Shown here piece after piece: positions 1-9,039 of a stretch of DNA of 26,885 nt. The stretch is from Chara braunii. Lineage: Eukaryota; Streptophyta; Charophyceae; Charales; Characeae. The translations under genes and the position numbers were made by a program. Under the pieces are notes generated by a model that was not told where the DNA came from, ran no database searches, and saw only the letters and a list, made by a program, of their open reading frames with translations. Each line of letters starts with the position of its first letter. Position 1 is the first letter of the stretch. Where the stretch lies: the NCBI GenBank assembly GCA_003427395.1, contig BFEA01000081.1, positions 2,462,191 through 2,489,075 on the forward strand, read 5' to 3'.

Positions 1-39
1 AGAGCTAGCAACGTCAGTGTATATATTGTCACAAAAATA

Positions 40-42
<3 letters not shown>

Positions 43-95
<53 letters not shown>

Positions 96-442
96 AGCGA
101 TAAAGAGGGGGGGGGGGGGGGGGGGGGGAGAGGGAACGTGGAAGAATCGAAGAAGACGAAGAAAACGAACACGAAAGAAAGAAGAAGAAGCGAAAAAAAT
201 AAAAGAAGAAACGAAGAAGATGAAGTGAAGAAGATGAATCGAAAAAGAGATAGCGTGGAAACAAAAAGCGAGAAAAAACGAAGAAGAAGAAGAAAACGAA
301 GAAGAAGATGAAGAAGTAGAGGAAGAAGCGGCGAAGACGAAGAAGAAACATCGAAGAGAATTCGTGTCGTGAAGAGAATTCGTGTCGGTGAAAAATATAA
401 AGTAAACAAGAAAACAAGGAAAACAAAAAACAAATAAACGAA
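43..442. repeat. Poly-A, poly-G and GAA-rich purine tract
   Basis: A run of 51 A (43-93) is followed by a run of 22 G (107-128). About 310 bases strongly biased to A and G on the + strand come next, rich in GAA/GAAG. Translations of either strand are low-complexity (Phe/Leu/Ser on the - strand), so the open frames here are composition artefacts. Such a tract could be the poly-A tail of an inserted retroelement followed by simple repeats, but no element body is recognisable to the left. Confidence 0.85.
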
Positions 443-1150
443 GTGAACAACAAACTGTCTTCACACTACACGACAAACACATGCACAACAACACGAACAC
501 ACGTACGCATACGCACACGACCACACTCTCACATACACACACCTGCGTCGACGTGGACGGACACGAAGGAGGGGTGGACAACTCGAACCGAGCGAGTGCA
601 TGCAGACAACGGCCGCACGTACGACGATGCAGGGCATCCACGAACGCACAACAGGAGTCACGCAGGCATGCACACACACTCGTTGCACAACTGCAATGGC
701 GCAGGGGTCTCCCTCGTCGCGACAATGTCACCACCAGTTGTGGTGCACACAGTACGTGTACCGGAGGGGGAGAGAAGGTGACGACAACTGTGTGACCACG
801 CCAACACACGCGGACAGAAACATGCAGCACCACGCACGAAGCCGAAACACCCACGCAACACTACACACGAAGGCAGTAACGGCTCTCGCACCATTGCGAT
901 GGGGCCTTAGAAAAGCAACGGCGGGTACGTCACCGCCGGCTGCGGTGCACGAGGCGGGCGGTCGTGGGTTGGGTATGATGGGCGAGAGAAAGAAGAGGAG
1001 AAGGAGTTAGGGTTGGGTTTGGGGTTCGTGGCGATGATGGAGCACCATATCACTATCCCGAACGAAGGAAATGTCACGAAACGAACGAAATCCTACACAA
1101 CCGGACTAAGCGGGTGTTTTCACATTCGTATATATTGATACTACAATGAC
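443..1150. other. CA-rich spacer without a supportable gene
   Basis: This stretch is rich in ACAC/CACG words up to about 870, then more GC-balanced. Several overlapping open frames exist on both strands, but their products are Thr/His/Arg low-complexity and none resembles a known family. A short G-rich segment at 1004-1026 resembles degenerate plant telomere repeats but is not a clean array. The last bases carry the left copy of the target-site duplication of the Penelope-like element (1151-1159). Confidence 0.6.
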
Positions 1151-1159
1151 ACCTGTCAT
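1151..1159 (+). repeat. Target-site duplication, left copy
   Basis: The 9-mer ACCTGTCAT directly precedes the element and recurs at 7165-7173, directly after it. Its first four bases (ACCT) also follow the internal end of the 5' pseudo-LTR (1551-1554). The true duplication could therefore be as short as 5 bp, with the rest microhomology. Confidence 0.7.
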
Positions 1160-1160
1160 A

Positions 1161-1554
1161 ACTTTTGTCTGATGTCTGTAGGACTGTACAGCGCAATAGG
1201 CGGACGATAATATGCGGACTATAAAAGTCTTGATTGTGTGTCTCTTGGTCTTTTCCAGAACCGACGCAAGCGACCGCCGACTGTTTCCGAAGATGGTTAG
1301 TGGGTCAAAGGCGGAGGTGGGTAAGTGGAAGGAGGAGTCGAGAAGAAGGGCGTTGTAGGTGGAAAACCCCCTGAAGATGACCGCGTGGCTGCGGTCGAAA
1401 TCGGTCGGGGAGCCATATCCCAACCGACGCACAATCATTTGTGCATGTGTGCTTATGTACTCGTGTACGTGAGTATACATGAGCCTTTTGAATACTGTGT
1501 CTTTTGATGTTGTGTGATTGGCTTGTGCATACTTCTCTCGATTGTCAGTAACCT
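1161..1554 (+). repeat. 5' pseudo-LTR of the Penelope-like element
   Basis: This segment aligns without gaps to 6775-7168 (constant offset 5614). By hand I count about 20 mismatches in 394 positions (about 95% identity), of which about 17 are transitions. It carries a candidate hammerhead ribozyme (1360-1415) and a 6-bp hairpin with a 4-nt loop (1429-1444). Terminal direct repeats in Penelope-like elements arise from tandem or template-jumping reverse transcription rather than from the LTR-retrotransposon mechanism, and they need not begin with TG and end with CA. These do not. Confidence 0.92.
1360..1415 (+). ncRNA. Candidate type I hammerhead ribozyme, 5' pseudo-LTR copy
   Basis: The order is stem I 5' strand (TGG 1360-1362, CCCC 1367-1370), core CTGAAGA (1371-1377, fitting CUGANGA), stem II GACCGC/GCGGTC (1379-1384 with 1391-1396) and core GAAA (1397-1400). 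A minimal stem III closed by A1400-T1405 and T1401-G1404 follows, then cleavage triplet GTC (1404-1406) and stem I 3' strand (GGGG 1407-1410, CCA 1413-1415). Predicted cleavage is after C1406. Type I hammerheads with very short stem III are known from pseudo-LTRs of Penelope-like elements, so the location and strand fit. One extra T at 1378 between the core and stem II departs from the consensus, so activity is uncertain. Confidence 0.55.
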
Positions 1555-1982
1555 ACTGAAGGCCCGTGTGAACCCGCTTGGAAGACGCTGAGTGAGAGTG
1601 AGCACGTCGTTGGCTTGGTTCCGTTATGTGATGACATGGATACGATGACGTGGAGCGATGCTTTGAAGAAAGGCAGTGCAGATTATCGTTGGAGGGGTTC
1701 GTGGGGTATGGTGATTGGCGCACGCGGGAGTTCTTTCTGCTGTTGATCTTGATGATCAAAGGGTGGCGTGCCGATTGATCTTACCGATGGAAGAGCTGTG
1801 AGAGTTTGTGACGATGGGTGTTGTGCTACTGTATTGGAGTGCTGTTGGAGATGTGTGAAGGGAGTGAGCCGGACTGGAACGAAGGGAACTTGCTAGGTTG
1901 AGTTGCGGGAGTACCTTGGTACTGCTTCGGCGTTTATTTGTTGATAGTTTGGAGAACGGGACAGTTTTGGATCCGAGACGGC
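1555..1982 (+). other. Leader region between 5' pseudo-LTR and ORF1
   Basis: About 430 bases of non-coding sequence lie between the terminal repeat and the first ATG of ORF1 (1983). The ORF1 frame is open back to 1938, but only from a non-ATG codon. I see no convincing internal hairpin or promoter here. In this class of element the promoter is expected in the pseudo-LTR or leader. Confidence 0.5.
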
Positions 1983-3199
1983 ATGGGTTCGAATTATAGG
2001 TATCATGGTCGAGATAACCATCGTGATTGGAGCGGGGATCGAGGCAGGGACTATGGCAGCCACAATGGTGGTCGCGATCAGCATAGTGAAGGACGAAGGG
2101 AGCGTCCGATTGAGCGCGGTAATTCAAGTCAATCCGGTCCGAGGGAGGCCCCGAATCGAATCGCCCCCGTCTGCTACGAATGCGGGGAGCCTGGACACTA
2201 CCAAAATCAATGTCCGAGGCTAGGGAGGGACGGTGGACCTAGGTACGCCAGGCAGCGTGGAAGGTCCTTATCACCAAGGCAGCATTTTCGTCATCCGGAA
2301 CCGAGAGTTGTTTCCGAGGATCCAACGGTCAAGCGTCAAATCGAAGAATTAGCCGCGTCTATGGCGGCCATGAAGGAAGCCTACGATGCTGAGATAGCAG
2401 CTAAGGAAGCGAAGAAAAAGAAGCAGGAGAAGTTGGAACGAAAAAAAAGGGAGGAGGAGGAAGCCAAAGCTGCGGAGGAAGCCCGCTTGGCGGAACGGAG
2501 GAGGATCGCAAGAAAGGAAGAAAAATTGCAGAAGGAGGAGGAAGACCGGCGGTTGTTGCGCAAGGAACTGCTCACGGAGTTCTCTCTCCGAATGGGGCAA
2601 CTCGATGAATCGCTCCAGCGCCGATACGAGAGAGATCTAAGGGAACGAATGAAGGGGAAGCAGAAGGCCCGTGCTGCCTCATCCGACGACGAAGATGCCC
2701 GGTCATATGAGAGCGACGTGGACATCCTTAGTCGAAAAACGGAGTGGCTGGTTATCACGAATAAGAGGAAACGGAGCGCTGAGAAGGTTGTCGACGACAA
2801 CCCACCTATGGAAACACCAGCGAAACGGACGGCCAAACGACGACTCCAGCTGGGTTGTCGTCATCAACCGATGAAGAAGACTTCTCCTCTCAAGACTCCT
2901 CGTAGGACTTCAGGGACGGGCAAGAGGAAGCTCGCGGGACTATCGGTAAGTAGAAATTTGTTACCGATAATTTGAGGGAACTGGGGGATATGACTGTTGA
3001 GGAACTGAGGAGGATCTGCACGACTGAAGACGTTGTTTACGAAGGTAAGAAGATGCAAGCCATATTGGCTATTGTGGAGAAGCGGACGCAAATCGTCGCA
3101 TATGGGGATGTGGAGGCGAGGCGTCCGGAAGAGGAGACGGGGGAGAACCCAGTGGAAAAGGAGGAGGTGGAGGAGGACGAGGCAGGTAGTAATGTGTGA
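1983..3199 (+). pseudogene. ORF1: Gag-like protein with CCHC zinc knuckle, coiled coil and SAP-like tail (frameshifted)
   Basis: The ATG at 1983 opens an Arg/Gly/Asp-rich start. A retroviral-type zinc knuckle (CYECGEPGHYQNQC, CX2CX4HX4C) lies at about 2172-2213. A long Lys/Glu/Arg/Ala-rich coiled coil follows (about 2335-2650), then an acidic patch and a basic Pro/Ser/Thr linker. The frame ends at 2975. The continuation is in another frame, open from 2954 to 3199, and begins with FVTDNLRELGDMTVEEL. Its sequence through about 3090 resembles a SAP-like helix-extended-loop-helix nucleic-acid-binding fold (VEELRR...YEGKK). A stop at 2951-2953 in that frame and the frame change near 2940-2953 suggest an indel in a decaying copy. 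A short intron starting at the GTAAGT at 2946 is less likely. The inferred role is packaging of element RNA. The position inside the pseudo-LTRs argues that it belongs to the element. Confidence 0.75.
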
Positions 3200-3331
3200 A
3201 CGGATCGTAAATTGTGGGTGCTTTGTGGATGTTTAATCGAATTTCGCCGGGAGAACTTACACGACCAGACCGTCGATTTGTTGTACAGGCTCATTGTAAT
3301 TGCATTAGCCCTAAGTAATTAGATACGATAG

Positions 3332-6065
3332 ATGAGTAAATGTGTGGTTTCGTGGACCGAGTTGTATAGGCAACATGGAATTAGATGTTTTACGAAGATA
3401 GGCGGAGGAGTGTATGTTTTTACCTCACGGCTCTGTCGCGCACAGCATGTGGGGCAGACAGGTCGGGACGATATGATGACGTGGAGCGAGCACATTTCAG
3501 TTTGCAAGCGAGGGGCTAAGAAGAACCACCTGTACAGATGGTGGAGGATTTTTGGATATGAGTCCTACGTGCTGATTCCAGTCGACCAATGCTCAAGAGC
3601 TGATTTGGTAAACATGGAATAAATCTATATTCGGCGATGGTGTCCGACGTTGAATTCAACAGGAATGACGAAGGTAAAAGCAGGGGGTGGACGGAGAAGA
3701 AAGGGGAGATGTGAGAGGCGAAAGAATACTTTGCAGCATGTTACTAGGCAGAGTGCAGGCAACGTGATACCGATCAGGGTGAAAACGAGTGACATGGAGG
3801 AATGGAGCTTGAATTATTATCAAGTTCTGTCAGCACAGGAGTCGGCGGGATGTAACCGATTCACTCTACACGTGAGGGAAGGTAGTTGTTGGGGCGGTGG
3901 ATGGAAATCGATCAAATCGAGTTTTGGAAGGTCTGAGGTTAAGGTAAACAACAGGTGGTGTAAGCTATGGGCTTGCAAACGGGATATGGAGAAGGGGGTG
4001 GAGATGGAGGTTCTCCACTTGCGGAGGTGGAAACCAAAGATCAATAAGGATAAGGACCCACTTATCTCGATTTTGCGCAGCAGGAAACGTGTGGAGTCTT
4101 TGCGAAAGTGTAATCAAGAAGTGTTGGTGAGGCTGACGAAAGCAGCTCAGGATTTTTAGAAAGCATCCACAACGGCCTATTTGAGAAGATTGATTGATAG
4201 AGTTATCAAGGAGAACTACGATTGGAATTTGAATTCGAAGGTTACAGTGAAGCTGGAAGTTGATGATAGGATTCGGGTGGTTGAAGTCAGGAAGCTCCTC
4301 AACGACCAACTCGAGGAGATGGATTGTCCAACGCTGTTGAGGAATCATGCACGGAAGGGAGTGCGCATTGTATGGGAGAAGAACCCGTCTGTGACAACTC
4401 TTATACACAATCAGCGGGGTTTTTCCCGCGCCGAAGTGGCAACCTGCGCCTGTGCAGGGTTACCCTATCGTCGGATAGGAGGTCACGTGCGGTTCCGACT
4501 TCGGAGCTGGAAGGGATCCATCCTCTCCTGTCCAATGCTAATAATGTCCCGAAATTGTCTCATCCGGACCGAGGACGCTTGCTTAGGCAAGAAATCACGA
4601 CAGGGTTGGGAGGCTGGGTAAATTGGAGGGGACCTAAGCCTGTGATAAGACAAAGTGATGTGGAAGCATGTTTAACAGGCGCGCCCGATGTTGCGACTAA
4701 GTTCGTGGATATGAAGGAGGTGCACCTTCTGAAGAAGAAGCTCGGTGGTCTGGTGTTGACATCGTTGGACAGAAATCCAGGGGAAACGTTGGTGCTATGT
4801 CCAAGAGTATATTTCGAAGCCATGTTGGAGCTTTTTGTAGCAAGCACTGGGTATGTGGTGACAAGGGAGAGGGAGGAGAAGGTTATCGAATCGAGGAGAT
4901 TGGAGATGTCGGAAGCAGGCTTGTCGAAGGTGGTACAATGGGACAAAAAGGGAAAAATCGGTGAGGCGTATGTTATGCCAAAACATAAGGACCTCGCCCG
5001 ATTTCATCCCATTTGCCCGACGTACTCAGAACCTACCATTACAGGGTGTAGATTGGTTGCTAAAGTACTCAATCACCTGCAGTACACACTGCCTCGTGGT
5101 TGGCATTTTAACCTTAAGTCTGTGCCTTCGTTGGTCCCGACGATTGAAGGGATTAACAAGAAGATTGATATAAGGATGGGGATTAGCTCTGAAGTGTCTG
5201 TGATGTCATATGACATCAAAGACATGTTCAGTAAGCTGCCGCACGAGGAAATTGTGGAGGCAGTTGACTGGTTAGTTGACTACCACGCTGCGAAGGGTCG
5301 TCGCCAAGTGCGAGTTAACCCATGGGGAAAAGGATGTACCTTCGGTCATACAGCGGGGGACGATCATTGGCGAACGATTAATTTGCAGCAGTGTAAAAGT
5401 TTTGTCCGTATTGAACTGAGGCATACCTACACCCGGGCCACAGGGGTGCTACTGAGGCAAATTGTGGGGATTCCAATGGGGAAGAGCACTAGTCCCCCAT
5501 TGGCCAACATCCTGTGTGCCTATGCGGAAATTGGATTTCTGCAGCGTTTGGGAAGGGCGGCAAGCGATGTGTTTGGTATTCGGCTAATGGATGATGTGAG
5601 CCTGGTGGTGCTCGAACGAAGAAACAGCTTGATGACAGCGGAACAGATTCGAGTGCAGTTCGAGGATTGCTATCCTAAAAACCTCCAACTAAAACAGATG
5701 GATGACGGGTTGGGTTCTTGGGATTTTCTGGGTACACGAATGAGTATCAGTCATACTCAGCCGTATGTGTCATGTTATCAGGTGGCGAAGAATGAGAGGA
5801 CTATATAGCACGAAGCAAAAATGGACAGTCTTTCAGATCCTGGGGGAGTAAGCAGCAGAAGAGTGCTGTTATTGCATGCCATCTCCACAGGATTGACCGT
5901 AACACCAACGTTCGATCGCGTATACCTGGTCAAGTCCTGAGCCTGGTAAGCGAGTTGAGGATGAAGGACTTCCCAGCTCGTTTTGTCGAACGCGTGGTGA
6001 AGCGCTTTGCGAAGGGACGGGATAGGATCTGGGATTGGACTGTACACTGGTTGTACGCTAAGTAA
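3332..6065 (+). pseudogene. ORF2: GIY-YIG endonuclease plus Penelope-type reverse transcriptase (two stops, two frameshifts)
   Basis: The ATG at 3332 follows a stop directly. The GIY-YIG domain has GVY (residues 26-28), HVG in place of YxG (39-41), TGR, WSEH with His54, and Glu96. An in-frame TAA (3620-3622) then interrupts it, and the same frame resumes with CPTLN, the usual domain end. A linker runs to a second stop, TAG at 4157-4159. The frame resumes again and carries a CxC motif (4445-4453), then shifts near 4484-4510 into the RT frame. RT landmarks are DKKGKIGEAYVMPKHKDL (from 4942), YDIKDMFSKLP (5209-5241), GIPMGKSTSPPLANI (5467-5511), RLMDD (5581-5595) and WDFLG (about 5719). After the stop at 5806-5808 a third frame, open from about 5820 to TAA 6063-6065, carries a thumb-like segment (KQQKSAVIACHLHRID, then LRMKDFP). 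Total length is about 910 codons. The nuclease would nick the target and the RT would copy the RNA there. Confidence 0.88.
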
Positions 6066-6774
6066 CGGAGCACCAACAAGTGATTGTGGTTTCTAGACTT
6101 GAAACAGGATGACAGTATCCCAGTAGTTCGATCTGTTTGCTTATGCGGTTTGTCCTTTCTCCTCTTGTTGTGAGTGGGGCTGCATGAGTTAGAAAGGCGA
6201 ACACTTTGTATAACGACTTGCTTTGATAGGTGTGAAAGTAGTCTTTTGTAGTTATAGTTCTTGAGCTATTGGTTAGTCGATAGGGCCCAGGTAACGATCT
6301 GAGTATCCCGGTGAAGTCTCACGATTTCTCATAGTTGTTGTAAATGAACAGGGATTCCAGTAATTGTAGTTATACGTTATATGTTCAGATTTGTCTCAGT
6401 TGGTATTGAATCCTTTGTAATTTTATCCCTTTGAGCTATTGTCAAGTTGACAAGGGGTCCAGGAATCGACCTGCGTATCCTGAAATTATACGGACAAGGA
6501 TCCAGGAATTGAACCCGGTATCTTAGCCTCATTTGGTCCCTGGTAGAAGGAATTGAGCGGACAGTGGCGTCGAGTGGCTAGTGTGTCCTGTCGCGGTGTT
6601 TCTTTGGGGGACTGGATCTTTGGGATCGAACCCTGTACCTCTACAAGTTTGTAGGGTTGTGTTGACACAGGGTTCTGCCGCTGTTTGCGCGGCTGTTTTT
6701 GTTTTTCGTTTTAGTTGTTTTTTAGCGTGGGTACCGCCTGGGTCTGTTCCTGCGGTAACTTGTGGGGCAGATAC
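6066..6774 (+). other. 3' untranslated region of the Penelope-like element, with T-arm-like repeats
   Basis: No open frame here resembles a protein. Diverged copies of a short module (GAGCTATTG ... CCAGG ... GTATCC) lie at 6262-6312 and 6432-6483, with a related piece at 6491-6526. Read on the - strand, several contain tRNA T-arm or box B-like sequence. One is CCGGG-TTCAATT-CCTGG at 6501-6517, a correctly proportioned 5-bp stem and 7-nt loop. Another is GGGTTCGATCCC near 6629-6640. No complete tRNA cloverleaf is present. Confidence 0.45.
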
Positions 6775-7168
6775 ACTTTTGTCCAATGTTTGTAGGACTG
6801 TACAGCGCGATAGGTGGACGATAATATGCGGACTATAAAAGTCTTGATTGTGTGTCTCTTGGTCTTTTCTAGGACCGACGCAAGCGACCACCAACTGTTT
6901 CCGGAGATGGTCAGCGGGTCAAAGGCGAAGGTGGGTAAGTGGAAGGAGGAGTCGAGAAGAAGGGCGTTGTAGGTGGAAAACCCCCTGAAGATTACCGCGT
7001 GGCTGCGGTCGAAACCAGTCGGGGAGCCATATCCCAACCGTCGCACAATCATTTGTGCATGTGTGCTTATGTACTCGTGTACGTGAATATACATGAGCCT
7101 TTTGAATACTGTGTCTTTTGATGCTGTGTGATTGGCTTGTGCATACTTCTCTCTATTGTCAGTAACCT
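6775..7168 (+). repeat. 3' pseudo-LTR of the Penelope-like element
   Basis: This is the gap-free partner of 1161-1554 at about 95% identity. The last four bases (ACCT, 7165-7168) overlap the right target-site duplication, so the element itself may end at 7164. Confidence 0.92.
6974..7029 (+). ncRNA. Candidate type I hammerhead ribozyme, 3' pseudo-LTR copy
   Basis: The layout matches the 5' copy. CTGAAGA is at 6985-6991, GAAA at 7011-7014, and the GTC cleavage triplet at 7018-7020, with CCCC/GGGG and TGG/CCA in stem I. Stem III here is A-T plus C-G closing a 2-nt loop, better than the T-G of the 5' copy. A G-to-T change at 6993 removes the first base pair of stem II (10.1-11.1), so this copy is probably weaker in stem II. 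Confidence 0.5.
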
Positions 7169-7173
7169 GTCAT
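7165..7173 (+). repeat. Target-site duplication, right copy
   Basis: ACCTGTCAT matches 1151-1159 exactly. The sequence to its right (from 7174) would originally have continued directly from the sequence ending at 1159. Confidence 0.7.
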
Positions 7174-8092
7174 GACGGGGCGAAAAAAAACAAAAAACTG
7201 TGACCGCCAAATTTTTTCCCTTTTTTTTTTTTGCCTCAGTTCTTCCTTTCCCGCCAACGCGCGAAAGTGCGATAGAGGGTTGTGTTGCCTGCTACTGTGA
7301 GAACTAGGTTGGAAAGGGCGGCTACCGGCCGAAAAAGCCGGCGCTCTCCAACGCTAGCAGCTAGCACGCGAGCATGAGCTCCAGCAGCGCTGCTGCCAGG
7401 CAACAAGTGCCTGAATGTCTGGCCAGGCAGCGAGCTCTTTCCTATATGGAAAGAGCCTGCCTCATTCGGCAGTCTGGCTGGACTGGCCTGGGCCTAGAAG
7501 CTTCCCGTAGGCCCCAGGATGCTGCCCCTCTCTTGCAGCTACTGGGCCTCATTCGGTTGGGCCTCCTAACTGTTTGTGTATGAGGCTGTCATTCTCGTCC
7601 AGGGCCTGCATCATTCTGGAAAGGCATGGAAGGCCGTCGAAAGTCTCGCTGCTCGGGCTGTATTTTTCCTCAACCAATTGGCGCGATGAAACTGCCTCGA
7701 CCCCAAATACAAAATTGACAGTCGAAGACCTCTCGTGATTTGTTAGGCCCCCCTTCACTTAGGGCGGGCACAGATGCAACAGGGGGCCCTTAGGCCTGCC
7801 GAGGACCCAGATCCTCACAGAAGTTGTTGAAGTCCGATGGAACAGTGGCACAGTCACGTTTTTTTTTGTGGAGGGGGTTTGGATAGCGATAATGACAATA
7901 CGCATTGTTCAGAAAGCCATTTTCATTTAGTCCATTTGGGGATAAATCTGGCCACTTATCTTCACTCGATTCACTGGAACAGAATCCAGCAGTGACACGT
8001 AACTAAACCTAGAGCAGAACACGTCGTGAGATTTATCTCCACATTTCTGCAGGGAAAATGACTCTCTATCACTATTCGGCTTTAGCCCATGG
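7174..8092. other. Intergenic stretch with hairpins, no supportable gene
   Basis: A-rich and T-rich runs (7184-7233) precede a GC-rich section with several self-complementary words. The strongest hairpin is listed separately at 7425-7462. The open frames on either strand are short and match no family I know. This sequence is the right flank of the Penelope insertion. Confidence 0.5.
7425..7462. repeat. Strong inverted repeat (15 bp of stem)
   Basis: AGGCAG (7425-7430), a 3-nt bulge and GCTCTTTCC (7434-7442) pair with GGAAAGAGC (7448-7456) and CTGCCT (7457-7462). The loop is TATAT. All fifteen pairs are Watson-Crick. It could be a fold-back remnant or a small-RNA precursor-like hairpin. No promoter evidence is seen. 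Confidence 0.7.
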
Positions 8093-8106
8093 CCTCTCTC
8101 TCTCTT

Positions 8107-8162
<56 letters not shown>
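8093..8162. repeat. (CT)n microsatellite
   Basis: About 70 bases of CT repeat with a few interruptions at the left end. It is followed at 8173-8196 by three copies of GGCAGTTT. Confidence 0.95.
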
Positions 8163-8164
<2 letters not shown>

Positions 8165-8922
8165 GAGAGAAGGGCAGTTTGGCAGTTTGGCAGTTTCCAT
8201 GAAGTTCTATCCCATCTTAGCTCCTCGAACCCATCCACCGGCTTCTGCATCGAGGGTGTGCTCACACCGGGGCTATCTTAAATGTATCTCACCACGTTTG
8301 TGGTCAAACCTGGATGCATTTGACCGCAATTACACCCACAAATTACTGAAATGCCATGAGTCTGCCTTCTGCCTTCTCCCACATATCGATATAGGAACGA
8401 TGTAATGACCGCTATCTTTTGTTGCTTATTGGAGAACGAGGCGAAATATTGCAATGCCTGAAAAGGTAGTAAAGCGGATCAGTCGATCAGCGCTTCCTGA
8501 AATATTGCAATCCATCTTAGCGCCTGTCGGATTGAATCGTGTGATAGTTTACAAAACATTTCTTTCACGTCAAATCCCATGTCAATGATACCGTCATTCA
8601 TCCCGAATGTTTTGTTAATCATTAGAACAGTCGGAATAAGTTCCTTCGTGCTAAATACAACTCAAAAATTCCCAAGAGAAATGAAAGGTGAAAAAACATT
8701 TCACAAAAACAAAATCCTTCATATTTAAGCAATGCGGTCAGACGCTCTCCAGAGACTTTCTTAAAAAGTTTATCGGTAACAGGTATTTTGGTTTCGAGTT
8801 CTCAGCAACCTGCACAGTCAATCCTCTGGACGCTAAAGTAATCAATGTAAGCAGGTTTTTCTCAACCCTTTGTCTCGGTATTTTTTTGATTCATTCTGTA
8901 TATTGGGCACTGAACCCATTTT
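8163..8922. other. Intergenic stretch, no gene seen
   Basis: The composition is ordinary and there is no open frame with recognisable motifs. The word GAAATATTGCAAT occurs twice (8443-8455 and 8499-8511). I see no transposon ends or RNA genes. Confidence 0.4.
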
Positions 8923-9006
8923 CCAGCTGGTGACACTCCCCACCAATAGCTGGAGCCCCCTCCCCAAGTGCTAGTGGTACCTGCTTTTATCAGTACCGTT
9001 AGCACT
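8923..9006. repeat. Two adjacent hairpins
   Basis: In hairpin one, CCAGCT-GGTG (8923-8932) pairs with CACC (8941-8944) and AGCTGG (8948-8953), with a 3-nt bulge. In hairpin two, AGTGCTA and GGTAC (8967-8973, 8976-8980) pair with GTACC and TAGCACT (8993-8997, 9000-9006) around a symmetric GT/GT internal loop. Poly-A (9019-9038) and an AT-rich fold-back segment follow. The pair may mark an end of a small mobile element. Confidence 0.6.
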
Positions 9007-9039
9007 GCAAGGGGTATTCAAAAAAAAAAAAAAAAAAAA

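Larger units (their letters stand above)
1160..7164 (+). mobile_element. Penelope-like retroelement with N-terminal GIY-YIG, full-length but decayed
   Basis: This is a 6.0-kb element bounded by a 9-bp target-site duplication and 394-bp direct terminal repeats (pseudo-LTRs). In order it contains the 5' pseudo-LTR, a leader, a Gag-like ORF1, ORF2 with a GIY-YIG nuclease followed by a Penelope-type reverse transcriptase, a 3' untranslated region of about 0.7 kb, and the 3' pseudo-LTR. Penelope-like elements copy themselves by target-primed reverse transcription, and pseudo-LTRs are typical of them. In canonical endonuclease-bearing members GIY-YIG lies C-terminal to the RT. Here it is N-terminal, as known for the Chlamys and Naiad groups, and a CxC motif (4445-4453) lies between the two domains. 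ORF1 has a frameshift and ORF2 has two stops and two frameshifts, so the copy is inactive. Both ORFs and the ribozyme candidates share the + strand. Confidence 0.9.

Noticed and set aside
443-1010. Overlapping open frames of 75-136 codons on both strands
   Set aside because: Products are Thr/His/Arg low-complexity from a CA-rich sequence, with no motif or repeat support.
1004-1026. Telomere-like G-rich words (TTAGGG, TTGGG, TTTGGGG) left of the Penelope-like element
   Set aside because: Only one of each and not a regular array. An element with a GIY-YIG nuclease needs no telomeric target, and the target-site duplication lies 130 bases away.
2946-2975. Possible intron starting at GTAAGT in ORF1
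   Set aside because: The open frame resumes within a few bases and no plausible acceptor gives a reasonable intron length. An indel in a decayed copy is simpler.
8058-8405. Open frames on both strands through the CT microsatellite
   Set aside because: They consist mostly of Ser-Leu or Arg-Glu dipeptide repeats caused by the microsatellite.
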